This document shows positions 36,234 to 47,265 of a stretch of DNA of 64,000 nt, piece after piece; within the stretch, counting starts at the first letter, position 1, and each line of letters begins with the position of its first letter. The position numbers and the translations under genes are program-made. Source of the stretch: Girardinichthys multiradiatus (Eukaryota > Chordata > Actinopteri > Cyprinodontiformes > Goodeidae); the NCBI RefSeq assembly GCF_021462225.1, contig NC_061800.1, positions 5,466,501 through 5,530,500 of the forward strand. The letters are read 5' to 3'. The notes under the pieces are model-generated. The model was not told the DNA's origin. It searched no databases and saw only the letters and a program-made list of their open reading frames with translations.

Positions 36234-36625
36234 CTGATGTAATAATGGGACAGTGGCAGATTCATGTCCTGGCAAACCCCCAGGTGCTCCGGGTCGAGCA
36301 CCTGACACTCGGGTGACTGCAGGTACTGAGCGAATCCATCCAAGCCAAGCAGTCCCCTCTCTCTGCCGTGGGCTGAGGGCTCGTAGCGCTTCAGGAGCTC
36401 CCAGCAGCCCTCGGTTGTAGCCAAAGACAATCCTTGCTCCGTCTCTAAGAAGAGGCGGAGGTCCTGAGGGTCCAGGCACTCACGGTCCTGGGACAGTTGA
36501 ACCAGCAGGAAATAAACGTCAGGTCGGGTGCAAAGCTCACAGTAGGCCTCCTGAAATTCCTCCCGTGTCACATGGGAGGTGAGCTTCTCCTTGCTGCGCT
36601 GGATCTCCTTAAATCGTAGGCGGAC
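36234..36625 (-). CDS. plcl1-like: PLCL exon: EF-hand region leading into the X domain
   Basis: This 392-base exon starts in phase 0 (VRLRFKEIQRSKEKL) and ends after two bases of a Ser codon. It encodes about 130 residues of the EF-hand lobe: REEFQEAYCELCTRPDVYFL, LETEQGLSL, the DGFAQYLQS segment and the lead-in PLSHYYI to the X domain. These match the PLCL1 order closely. The acceptor is TTTCCACAG and the donor is ATCAG followed by GTTTGA. The split codon is completed by the first base of the next exon to give Ser. The splice falls exactly inside the region that carries the first catalytic motif in active PLCs. Confidence 0.95.
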
Positions 36626-39589
36626 CTGTGGAAAGCAAAGACAAACTGGATGACAGATAGGAAACTATGATTCGAGGTGGATGGTTAATTAAATGTAAGC
36701 AACAGAATACTCATTTATATGACTGCTGAGCCAAACCTGTGCCTTACTTGTTCAAAACAATGAATGAGGTTTCAGCCAACTTTCGGTTTTCAATAAGGAC
36801 CATCCAAAAATATATCCTGCATGAATAACTTGTTGATTTTCTTTTATTTTCATTTGCCAGCAAAATAACATCATCATCTGGTAATGTAACCCACCCCCCC
36901 ATCTAAAACCGCTTTCTCCACCAAGCATAAACAGTTTGCTGTACTTTTGATTCAGCATGTAGGCTGCATGTAGACTACATCGGTACCCAGGTGCTTTGTT
37001 AGACCTGTCTTCGGGACCCCTGGGGCTGAAGCTCCAGATGTTTTCAGAACAGCTCCTAATCTCACGAAAAAAGACATTTAGGAGTTTATGTCTGTTCAAA
37101 CGATGCATTAAGCCCCAAAATGACAAACTTTACATTTTTATTTAAAAACAATCAGATTTGTTTGTATTGTGTTCCATATAATCACTGCCCGCTGTACCCA
37201 ACCTGACAATGGGCCTAAAGGAAAAGAAGACAAAAAGTGGTTATTTGCGCACACATGGAACTTTGACTGCGCAACTACATGCACAGGCTCAGGCGGACTG
37301 GCAATTTGTCCATTCTGGAGAAATCCAGAACGGCTGTTCGGTCCAGGAGCGTCGGCCTACCTCATTAATTACCCAAAAAGTTACACTAAGGGCATCAAAC
37401 AGGACTACAATAGGGGAAACGACTGATTTCAGAGCAGCCGCAGAGCCAACCAGAGAGCGGGAGCCTGGTGGGTGTGTTTGTCCAGTAACCAGTTGGAACC
37501 AGAGTGGCTTAACCCAAGCTGAAGTTAGCGTTAAATCTGGCACTAATCACTGATTCACCCAGCAAGACATGAGGTGGAGGTTCACTAATGAGCATCATCA
37601 GGGTCATGATGAGAGACTTTAACCTGATCTACAGGTGATATTAAATGACCTGGCAGTGATAGAAAACAGTAGGAACCCTCTCTGTGAGCTTCTAGCTGGA
37701 TCTGCATCATGATGTGAAAAATATCTGATCCTTTACCTTAGTCAAAATAAAAGCATTTAATCTCAAAGTTACTAAACACATTAAAAGGTCCTTCAGATCA
37801 CCACATTGCATCTCATGGCTGCAGCTGGTCCTTTAGTCCAGTTCTACGTATAGACAGAAACAGGTGTTGCTCAAAAGAAACAAGAAAACATCTCCTGGTG
37901 CCAAAAGTAAGCCTCCCTCTTCTCCTTCATGTCTTCTGATCCTAAATATACAGCTCTGGGTTGTTTAAAGGTGCAGAAATAATGAGAAATAAATCATAGT
38001 TAATCACAGATGGATCATTAATTTGTTAACCATTTTATTTTTTGAATAATACATGTAATATGTAGTATTACATAAACTAAACTCATTAAACAAGGAAATT
38101 GTTTTACTCAATGTAATACATACATACCACTTTATGTATTCATTTATTAATAACTAATATTAGTACTGATAACAGGACAAAAGACAAGAGTCCAAGAAAG
38201 GTCCTGGGTGAGTCTCCACATCCTATTTTAAACACCTTTTTCTCAACAGAAAATGTTTAATAGTAAAGTATGAAACTAATGGCTCACATGCTCAGTGGAG
38301 AACAACAGACTAAGTGGAATGAAGGGATGGAAAGATGGCAGTAAACAGGTTCATGACAGAAGGAACATATTTTAATGAAATGTTGGGATAGCTCACAGCA
38401 TAATTAAAATAAATAAATGTGTTTTAGGGTCCATTAAAATATAAGAAAATCAATTTTATACCAACTTTCTTTTTAGAAATATAAGAAATTATGACATTGG
38501 AGTCTCAGGGGTGTGAGAGAGAGTGAAAGTAAAATTTTAAAAAGTCATGTACATAGATGAGAAAATAAGCACAATTATTTGAGCTACAGTAAACAGTTTC
38601 TCTGACTTTATAAACAACTTTAGTTCGATGGACTGAGCAGAAAGTTTTTTCTAAATGTGTCATTATCTGCTTCAGCAAATGTTTTGTTCATCAGTTGTAA
38701 ACTGTTTCTCTTCATCCTTCACTTAAACTACTAACAAAAAATTAAACCAAGTCAAATTATTGTGAAGCTTTTTTGTTTGATTCATAATAATTTACATTCA
38801 GTGAAAACCCAGCCAAGGCAGAGAGCTGGTACAGCATGTCTTGTGTTACTTTAAGTGACTTATAAACTGGGCTGCCATCTGATGAAAATTAAACTATTTA
38901 GTGCCTGGGCTAAAGGCCCAAATGGTTCAAACCCTAAAAACACCCCCGGTGGTTCCTCTGTTTTATAAGTTAATTTATTCCAAGATGAAGTTCTTAACTG
39001 GAATTATTCATATGTGGAATCCATTCTCCTCATTGAAATTAACTGAAATACAATTAATCCACTCCAGACCCCCGAAACAATACAATGCAGCATTCATGAA
39101 TATGAAGGTGCTCTAAAAATGTTAAATATTTGGTTCTGCTTTACTGATGTGGAACAGAAAAACTGCAGAGTAAATACAAAGGAAAGTAAAATCACATTAA
39201 AAGCATTTGAATGAATTTCTAAAACAGGTACATGAAATTAGTCCTTTTACAAAAGTAAATGATTCATTAAATAAACAACCAGGTTGAGAGCTTAACCCTC
39301 AACGCTAGGCCCAAAGTTACGCCCTTGGCTGCCGATGATATGAAAAGGCAGTGATCTTGAAAGAAGGGGCCGCATCGAACCACAAATGGACCACCAGGCT
39401 AAAGCATTTTTAGTGATTTGGGGGTCACAACCAAATTCAAATCGTTGGTATTGGGAAAAAGGGAAAAAGATATTGTGATAAGACTTTTTTAGAACACCCC
39501 TAATCTAGAAAAATTTAAAACACTACTCATGCTTCCAATCCAAAGAAGTGCTCATTGCTCAGAACACATTCAAAAATAATTAAACCATG
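36626..39589. other. Intron sequence, no gene seen
   Basis: Unassigned sequence between two PLCL exons. The segment 37195-37555 is less AT-rich, with several CpG sites, and may be part of an old DNA transposon, but no transposase was recognised. The short open frames there are not convincing. The rest is AT-rich. Confidence 0.5.
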
Positions 39590-40075
39590 GATAATTTTTC
39601 CAGTGCCTCCTGCTTGGCCCAGATCAGGTTGTAGAGATGACAGCACTTGAATGGAAACTCAGACAGACCCTTCCAATCTCCCCAACTCACCCTGTCCTTA
39701 AGGAAGCTCACTTTAACTGCTGATATCTGAGATCCTGTTCTATTGGTCCTTATCAATATCTTATGACTATAGATGAGGTTTCAAACGTAATTCAAGAACT
39801 TCGCATTTCCTTCTTTACCTCAGCAGACTGGAGCAAAAAGGCTCATTACAGCAAATTAAGTCCTGATGTTTCAATCCAGTTTATCCTGCCACCCCTGGTA
39901 AGCAAGACCCCAAAATGCCTGAACTACTCTGCATGAGCCACAGTCTCACTGCAACACTTTAGAAGAATTCTACATTTGTTCCAGTTGAGATCCATGGCTT
40001 CACTCTTTGATGAGATGATTCTCATCGTAATTGTTTCACATTCAGCTTTGGCAAAATTATAGATTAGAGAAATTA
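39590..40075 (-). mobile_element. RTE-like LINE fragment, decayed
   Basis: The minus strand gives CETITMRIISSKSEAMDLNW near 40000-40060, a decayed form of the post-RT segment seen in the copy at 11590 (AGMKISSSKALVLNQK). Further left, CTATTGGTCCTTATCAATATC, then CTTATGACTATAGATGAGG and CAGCAGACTGGAGC, match the antisense of the downstream region. Several deletions have brought these parts closer together than in the longer copy. Confidence 0.65.
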
Positions 40076-40210
40076 CTTCTGCTTCCTTTTCAAAATTCAG
40101 ACCCAAAGGGTAAACCCGTTTTAAAAAACTGTGACATCATTTTACGGATGAAAAATGAACTTACGTAGAGCAAATTCAGAAAACATGTAGGATTTTAACT
40201 GGTGTCTTAC

Positions 40211-40495
40211 CTTGGCCTCCTTGATGCCAGGGCACAGTTTGCAGACTGTGGCGACCGCCACATCCTCTGATACAATCCCATAGCCATCTTCATCAACCTG
40301 TGCAAACTCTGCTGTCAGCCATTCGCTCCTCATCTTGCTTCCCAAGCTGCCTTCCACCGCTAAACTGCCTCCATCACTCGGCCCTCCTCCTACTCCTCCA
40401 GCCCCTCCAATGAATGAAGGATGGGCAAGAAGGTACCGCAAGCCTGTCACCCAGATGTTGGCAACATCAGCCGACAATGCCACCAGGTCTAGAGA
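40211..40495 (-). CDS. plcl1-like: PLCL exon: end of PH domain and first EF-hand region
   Basis: This 285-base, phase 0-0 exon encodes 95 residues starting SLDLVALSADVANIWVTGLR, the last helix of the PH domain. A Gly/Ser-rich insertion follows (GGAGGVGGGPSDGG and neighbours) that I do not know from mammalian PLCL1. The exon then enters the EF-hand region at EFAQVDEDGYGIVSEDV. That loop keeps acidic residues at positions 1 and 3 and Gly at 6, but lacks the Glu at position 12, so calcium binding is doubtful, as in other PLCLs. Splice sites are CTGCAG (acceptor) and GCCAAG followed by GTAAGA (donor). Bases 40288-40318 recur exactly in the intron at 32123-32153. Confidence 0.95.
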
Positions 40496-40583
40496 CTGCA
40501 GACAGCGGTGGAAAAAGGGGACTGTTAAAAAAATGTGATGTTTTTGCTGCATTGCTGCATTTTCTATAAGGTGGGCCTGTTAC

Positions 40584-40871
40584 CTGGTACTCATCACCAT
40601 GTATGATGGAGAAGGCTGCTTCCTCAGCCAGGTGTTCAAGCAGAGGACCATTATGAAGAAAAGTCTCTGTACTCTTCCCAGTGCGGACCTCTCTAATGCT
40701 GGAGACGTCCAGTCTAGCCCTGTCTGCATCCTTCTTGGATGGCTCCCAGCGAAGGCAGCTCAGGTCTGCGTCCAAGGTGTAGAAACGACAGTACACCCTG
40801 GAGTTGGGTCGAATCTTCTTCAGCTCACACCCACCTTGCATGAAAGCTAAGCAGTCAGCTGCACTGCTTAC
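40584..40871 (-). CDS. plcl1-like: PLCL exon: first part of PH domain
   Basis: This 288-base, phase 0-0 exon encodes 96 residues from VSSAADCLAFMQGGCELKK to AFSIIHGDEYQ. It is the N-terminal two thirds of the PLC-type PH domain, including the RVYCRFYTLD strand, the RWEPSKKD segment and the SSIREVRTGK segment. In this family the PH domain binds Ins(1,4,5)P3 and phosphoinositides. The acceptor is TTTTTGTCACAG and the donor is TACCAG followed by GTAACA. The exon opens with GTAAGC directly after CAG, so the junction also looks like a 5' splice site. The next intron is only 88 bases long. Confidence 0.96.
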
Positions 40872-41599
40872 CTGTGACAAAAAGTCAGGCACAACTTGGA
40901 CTAAGAGTCAAAGTAGAAACATGTGCTACTTCAGCTTAGTAAGGATTCTGGATTGCTAAAGCAAATACGAAGAAGTTGCTTAAAAGATATATTGAGGCTT
41001 CTCAAAAATCTAATGCGGATTATTTTTTTTGTTCGAATAAAACATGTTCAACATTGTAAAATAATTTATTGGGAAGCCAACAGCTTGCTTGCGCTTCTGC
41101 CGGAAAGAATGGCCTTCATCAGCTCTTTAGTTGAATGATGACAGCCTTAGTGGTCTACACAAACTTGTAATGGACTTATTGAATCCAGAGCTTTGAACAC
41201 TTTAAAGGACATCTTCCTTCATTTTCATATCCTGGCAGTCTTTGTCAAAATTTGGCATTGTTACATATATCATTACCTTATCTTTTGAAAAGCTTTAAAC
41301 TAAAAGCTTGCATTTGTATAATTTAAATAGGTATTTGATGTCCAAGCAAAACATGGCTTAGCATTTGTGGAGAAACCTTTATTGGCAAGCACAGGGGTAA
41401 GACGTTTCTTGTAATTCCTCAATAGGTTTGCAAACTTCCTCATCCTTTTTAAGTGTTTCAGCTTATACAAGAAGGTTCATGTACAAGGCCCAATTCAATG
41501 GCCATGTACTGTTAGTGAAATCATCCTGCATCCCTAAGAAAAAATGTTTTTAGATTTTTTCGACTACCAAATAAGGACAAAAACTCTTATCACCTTTTC
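40872..41599. other. Intron sequence, nothing recognised
   Basis: Start of the 11.9-kb intron in reverse sense. AT-rich, with no exon or complete repeat recognised up to the L2 LINE. Confidence 0.55.
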
Positions 41600-42364
41600 A
41601 CAGAGTTTTTGTAGCCAATTACAGGATTGTACAGATAGAGTGAACAGCACTAGGCTGGTTTAAATCCTATTTGTCTAACAGATTCCAGTTTGTTCATGTA
41701 AATGATAAACCATCCTCAAACTCCAGGGTTAATTGTGGAGTACCACAGGGGTCAGTGCTTAGTTAATTTTATTTTGTACTATTTATATGCTTCCAATATA
41801 GGTAAAATTATCAGGCAGCATGGGATAAATTTCCATGATACTTAACTTTATTTATCCATAAACCCTGATGAGCCCAACCATTTAAATGTCTTGAAGACAT
41901 AAAATTCAAGATGACCTAAATTTTCTGCTTCTAAATTTGGACAAGACAGATCTTTGTGAAAAAGGAAAACTGCTTGTCTAATTAACCTGGACGGCATTAA
42001 ATTGGCCTCCAGTAATAAAGTAAAAAACCTTGGTGTTATTTTTGACCAGGACATGCCATTTAAATCCCATATTAAACAGGTTTCTAGGATTTCCTTCTTT
42101 CACCTCCGGAACATTGCCAAAATTAGAAATATCCTGTCCAGGAGTGACTCCATGCATTTGTTACTTCAAGGCTGGACTATTGTAATTCTTTACAATCAGG
42201 ATGTCCACAAAATGCAATTAAAAGCCTTCAGCTGATCCAAAATGCTGCAGCAATAGTTCTGATGAAAATTAAAAAGATAGATAATTTTTCTCCTATTTTA
42301 GCTTCCCTTCATTTGCCCGCTGTTAAATCCAGAATAGAATTTAAAATTCTCCTTCTCACATATA

Positions 42365-43974
42365 CAGGTCCTTCTCAAAATATTAGCATATTGTGATAAA
42401 GTTCATTATTTTCCATAATGTCATGATGAAAATTTAACATTCATATATTTTAGATTCATTGCACACTAACTGAAATATTTCAGGTCTTTTATTGTCTTAA
42501 TATGGATGATTTTGGCATACAGCTCATGAAAACCCAAAATTCCTATCTCACAAAATTAGCATATCATTAAAAGGGTCTCTAAACGAGCTATGAACCTAAT
42601 CATCTGAATCAACGAGTTAACTCTAAACACCTGCAAAAGATTCCTGAGGCCTTTAAAACTCCCAGCCTGGTTCATCACTCAAAACCCCAATCATGGGTAA
42701 GACTGCCGACCTGACTGCTGTCCAGAAGGCCACTATTGACACCCTCAAGCAAGAGGGTAAGACACATAAAGACATTTCTGAACGAATAGGCTGTTCCCAG
42801 AGTGCTGTATCAAGGTACCTCAGTGGGAAGTCTGTGGGAAGGAAAAAGTGTGGCAGAAAACGCTGCACAACGAGAAGAGGTGACCGGACCCTGAGGAAGA
42901 TTGTGGAGAAGGGCCGATTCCAGACCTTGGGGGACCTGCGGAAGCAGTGGACTGAGTCTGGAGTGGAAACATCCAGAGTCACCGTGCACAGGCGTGTGCA
43001 GGAAATGGGCTACAGGTGCCGCATTCCCCAGGTCAAGCCACTTTTGAACCAGAAACAGCGGCAGAAGCGCCTGACCTGGGCTACAGAGAAGCAGCACTGG
43101 ACTGTTGCTCAGTGGTCCAAAGTACTGTTTTCGGATGAAAGCAAATTCTGCATGTCATTTGGAAATCAAGGTGCCAGAGTCTGGAGGAAGACTGGGGAGA
43201 AGGAAATGCCAAAATACCAGAAGTCCAGTGTCAAGTACCCACAGTCAGTGATGGTCTGGGGTGCCGTGTCAGCTGCTGGTGTTGGTCCACTGTGTTTTAT
43301 CAAGGGCAGGGTCAATGCAGCTAGCTATCAGGAGATTTTGGAGCACTTCATGCTTCCATCTGCTGAAAAGATTTATGGAGATGAAGATTTAATTTTTCAG
43401 CACGACCTGGCACCTGCTCACAGTGCCAAAACCACTGGTAAATGGTTTACTGACCATGGTATCACTGTGCTCACTTGGCCTGCCAACTCTCCTGACCTGA
43501 ACCCCATAGAGAATCTGTGGGATATTGTGAAGAGAACATTGAGAGACTCAAGACCCAACACTCTGGATGAGCTAAAGGCCGCTATCGAAGCATCCTGGGC
43601 CTCCATAAGACCTCAGCAGTGCCACAGGCTGATTGCCTCCATGCCACGCCGCATTGAAGCAGTCATTTCTGCAAAAGGATTCCCGACCAAGTATTGAGTG
43701 CATAACTGTACATGATTATTTGAAGGTTGACGTTTTTTGTATTAAAAACACTTTTCTTTTATTGGTCGGATGAAATATGCTAATTTTGTGAGACAGGAAT
43801 TTTGGGTTTTCATGAGCTGTATGCCAAAATCATCCGTATTAAGACAATAAAATACCTGAAATATTTCAGTTAGTGTGCAATGAATCTGAAATATATGAAT
43901 GTTAAATTTTCATCATTACATTATGGAAAATAATGAACTTTATCACAATATGCTAATATTTTGAGAAGGACCTG
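42365..43974 (+). mobile_element. Complete Tc1-like transposon with intact transposase
   Basis: A 1610-base element flanked by TA target duplications (42363-42364 and 43975-43976). The terminal inverted repeats are about 200 bases each (42365-42564 and 43775-43974), beginning CAGGTCCTTCTCAAAATATT, with only a few mismatches between the two. One uninterrupted transposase gene lies inside. It is inserted in an L2-type LINE. A second copy at 49086-50379 is nearly identical outside a 316-base deletion, so the family was active fairly recently. Confidence 0.95.
42693..43697 (+). CDS. Tc1-family DD34E transposase, intact
   Basis: A 334-residue transposase, the usual Tc1 length, that would cut and paste the surrounding element at TA sites. 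The N-terminal part is a paired-like double helix-turn-helix (about residues 1-110) with a basic GRKR/TRR stretch near residues 49-63 that could serve as nuclear localisation signal. The catalytic triad is present: Asp148 in FSDES, Asp238 in QHDLAPAHS, and Glu273 in SPDLNPIENLW, with 34 residues between the last two. The GAVSAAGVGPL stretch replaces the usual Gly-rich box. There are no stops or frameshifts from the ATG to the TGA-terminated GFPTKY end. It starts about 130 bases inside the left terminal repeat. Confidence 0.95.
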   Translation: MGKTADLTAVQKATIDTLKQEGKTHKDISERIGCSQSAVSRYLSGKSVGRKKCGRKRCTTRRGDRTLRKIVEKGRFQTLGDLRKQWTESGVETSRVTVHRRVQEMGYRCRIPQVKPLLNQKQRQKRLTWATEKQHWTVAQWSKVLFSDESKFCMSFGNQGARVWRKTGEKEMPKYQKSSVKYPQSVMVWGAVSAAGVGPLCFIKGRVNAASYQEILEHFMLPSAEKIYGDEDLIFQHDLAPAHSAKTTGKWFTDHGITVLTWPANSPDLNPIENLWDIVKRTLRDSRPNTLDELKAAIEASWASIRPQQCHRLIASMPRRIEAVISAKGFPTKY

Positions 43975-44600
43975 TAAACCCTTAATGATCTAGCTCCATC
44001 ATACATCAGAGATCTGATGGTTCCATATGTTCCTAATAGAGCACTTTGTTCTCAGACTGCAAGTTTACTGGTGATTCCTAGAGTCTCTAGAAGTAGAATG
44101 GGAGGCAGATTTAGTTATCAGGCTCCTCTCCTGTGGAAGCAGCTCCCAGTTTTAGTCCATGAGGCAGACACCCTGTCTACTTTTAAGGCTAGGCTTAAAA
44201 CTTTCCTTTTTGATAAAGCTTATAGTTAGAGTGGCTTAGGTTATCCTGAGCTATCTCTGTAGTTATGCTGCTATAGGCTTAGGCTGCTGGAGGACATAAT
44301 GACCACTTTTTCTCTCCCTGCTACATTCTCATACTACTCTCCAATTTTGCGTTATTTGCTGTTATTTCAGCTTTTAACTATATGTTCTCTCTCTGTTTTT
44401 TCTCTTTCTAGAAGCTACATGCTAGATTGAAAAGCTTTTACCAATATGAATAATAAACTGAATCCAACTGCACTGTTTGATAATAGGGATCAATTGGAAT
44501 GCATGTACTCGACTTAGAATCTGTATGATTTGATTGAACCAACTTTGTAAAGTGCCTTGGCACCATATAAATAAACTATTCAATTCAATTCAAATTCAAA

Positions 44601-44830
44601 AATACTTTATTAATCCCAAAGGGAAATTAAATGTTGTTGTAGCTCATTATTTAGGTTTCTTCAAAGAGCCGTTGTAGATGCTGATGGCTATGAGCAGGAA
44701 GGATCTCCTGTAGCGCTCTGTCTTACAGCACATCTGAAGAAGCCGCTGACTGAAGACACTGTTGTTGTAGGACAGTCTCAGGAAGAAGATGCTCAGCGTT
44801 CTCCATAATGTTCTTCATTTTATGAAGAAA
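44601..44830 (-). mobile_element. LINE 3' fragment (Rex1/L2-like) in opposite orientation
   Basis: AATACTTTATTAATCCCAAAGGG at about 44600 is the reverse complement of the standard 3' end of Rex1-type LINEs. The minus-strand frame MKNIMENAEHLLPETVLQQQ then fits the last part of their ORF2. It abuts the tail of the L2 element head-to-tail. Confidence 0.65.
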
Positions 44831-45890
44831 ATAAAACTGAAATAAACTGAATCTCCTATCTTTATACACATTAGCAGATAAGATCAAGAGTATCTGTAAT
44901 CTCCTGATTGACAGATTAATTTTAATTTTTAAACCACCTGGACAAACGACCGAAGAATGGGTGTCAAAGTTCAAGCTGGGTTGTAGGGGATCAATTTGTA
45001 CATTGTCAGTGTTTGTGGGCATACCGGTCTCTAACTGGTATGCTCCAACCCTACAGTACAGCTCAGTGCCCTGTTATCTGTAGATGTACTCAAAAAACAC
45101 TAGGTCCTGGTGAGTCTTCAGTGGTCCGTATAGGGAACTAATTGAGTTTTATGCCACTGACTGGGAGAAATACCCTTAACTTCAACATGGACAAGACGAA
45201 AAGCAGAACAGTTTCTGGACAGGACAGGACAGGAGTTAAGCACCAATTTTCCAAGAAACTAGTTCAAGTATTAGACTGGTTAGCCTCCACATCAGTTCTT
45301 GGTGTTTCCACTGCCGCAATCTCAGGCTCTGATAAACTGGCTCCTTCTCAGCACCAGCACTGAGCTGGGCCAGAAGAAAGAACGGATTTCGTGTCAGGAG
45401 CTAGAGGAGCTAGTGTTTACATAGTTTATTTTGACATCTCCAGTCACTGAGTTTAAGTGGGTCAAAGCGGCACATTAAGGATCGCTAAGCAAACCTTTTC
45501 CTCTGAATCCAAAAACACTTTTTCCAACTCAGTTGGCAAACACTGGTTTTTAATACATCCTGTTCCAAATATTGTGTTTAACTAAAATTTTCCAGCGACT
45601 CCCATTAGTATTAAGAAGTGTTCATAGACACGGCTTGTTGTTTAACTACAAAAATCATAGTCTTTGCCACAGTGGCAAAGACTGTGGCAAACCTAACCCT
45701 GTGTTAAAGGTGTAATCCTCCATAAAAACACAGAATAAATCAGGGGCAGGATCAACCATTAACAGAGACAGACGTGGCTCTTACTTGACTCTAAGGTTGT
45801 GGAAAATATAAACGACCAGTTAAGAACCAGCTCCAACACCAGCACTGGTTACATACTAGACTCTCTTTGATGAAAAAACCTTAAAAGTAG
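44831..45890. other. Gene-free stretch with a 12-base-arm palindrome
   Basis: Part of 45142-45363 may be further LINE remnant (a FNMDKTK-like segment). AGTCTTTGCCAC and its reverse complement GTGGCAAAGACT lie one base apart at 45659-45683. Nothing else was recognised. Confidence 0.5.
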
Positions 45891-47265
45891 TGATGGGCAA
45901 CAGTAAAAATTGAATTCCTTTTAATAACACAAAGAACAGTCTATACGTTTTGAAGAAGCTCAGATCTTTCAGTATTTAGTCCAGATTGTTTTATATCTTC
46001 CATAAAATAAGGTGGAAAGTTTTATTTTTTCACTCAAAGAAATAAAACAAGCTGGCAAGATGTGTTTGGGACTGCCCTGCAAACTGAAAGTCATAAAAAG
46101 ACTGCTGCACAGGCTGCTCCATATAATGGATAATACCACACACCCTCTGCATATCATATAAACAGAGTGACTTTAATCGGGGACTCATTTTTCTCCAGCT
46201 TCCCTGCAATATGGCCTGCTGCTGCAGGGGATCCATCACAATAAACCTGTTGGGACCCAGTCATGAGTTACAACATTAAAGGCCAGTAAGAACTTTTCTG
46301 GAACTTTCAAAATAACTCTCATTAACCTACTTCCAGCACAGGTAGGAACAGTAACAAGAGGGGGAACAGTGGACTTCCCGTGACATCACTGTTTGAATAA
46401 AGCCCAGCGTTCCAACAAACAGACCTTTTCCAAAAAGGTCCCCAGCGGAGCTGGAAGGAGAGACCGCGCGCTAATGTCTCTTGCTGGCAAGCAGACACAA
46501 CTCTTTAAATTGGATCCAGAGTGACTACGATCACATGCAACAAAGTTAATTAATGATTTGCAGTTCAAGTATCCGGCATTCAGTCATATAAAGGGTGTAA
46601 TGAGACAAGCGTGACTTGGCTTTTCTTCTGAAGCCTCCAGAAGCAGCGCTAATTGAAGCAGATTTCCCCCACGGCATGGAAAAGAAGGCCAGGACTGCAC
46701 TGCATGCCTTCCTGCATGTACGTCCAAATAGCGAGAGGTACCCCGCCGCATCGCGGCCACTCAAGGAGCCAAACGTGCCTTTGTCGTACGGATCGGCCGG
46801 ACCAGCTAAAAGCCGTTCTCCACAACTACGGAAGTTAGCTCCAAGCTAACCCTTTGTTTACCCACACGTGGATGTTTTCCTCAACGCCCAGGACAACTTA
46901 TCTTCTGTACGGTTCACGTAAGAGGTAGTGTTTGGGCAGAGAAGATTAGTTTAGAGTTAAATAATCTAAATGTTTGTTTAATGATGTTTGCTTTTGTTTG
47001 TGTAGAAAAACTCAGCTGCAGTAACTGCTAGCAGACTAGCACTCAGCTAAGGATGTGTTCTGTGTTGTGTTTTAAAGTTAAGACAAACTTTATTTAAAGG
47101 GTGGTTTTTAAACACAGAAGATCGTACATAACATGCTGTCCACACTCATGCATTTCAACCCCTTTATTAGTGGTATTTTAAAGGTATGTGTTTAATTCTG
47201 GTAACCAGGTATTAACTTCTTTGTTAGATCCAACCACTAACAGCTAAGAACACGTTTACGCCCAT

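Larger units (their letters stand above)
41600..44600 (+). mobile_element. L2/Maui-type LINE 3' half, split by a Tc1 insertion
   Basis: The left part has WFKSYLSNRFQFV and CGVPQGSVLS (RT motif), then KVKNLGVIFDQDMPFKSHIK and QVSRISFFHLRNIAKIRNIL. The right part resumes after the Tc1 with PSYIRDLMVPYVPNRALCSQ, then RMGGRFSYQAPLLWKQLP and TLSTFKARLKTFLFDKAYS. The 3' end is GTGCCTTGGCACCATATAAATAAA-like and then ATTCAATTCAATTCAAATTC, the short-repeat tail of this class. Frameshifts show it is dead. The Tc1 lies exactly between ACATATA and AACCCTTAATGATC. Confidence 0.85.

Noticed and set aside
46616..46849. A 77-codon frame in the CpG-containing segment as a gene
   Set aside because: Two overlapping frames are open, no motif is present, and the segment looks like repeat promoter sequence.
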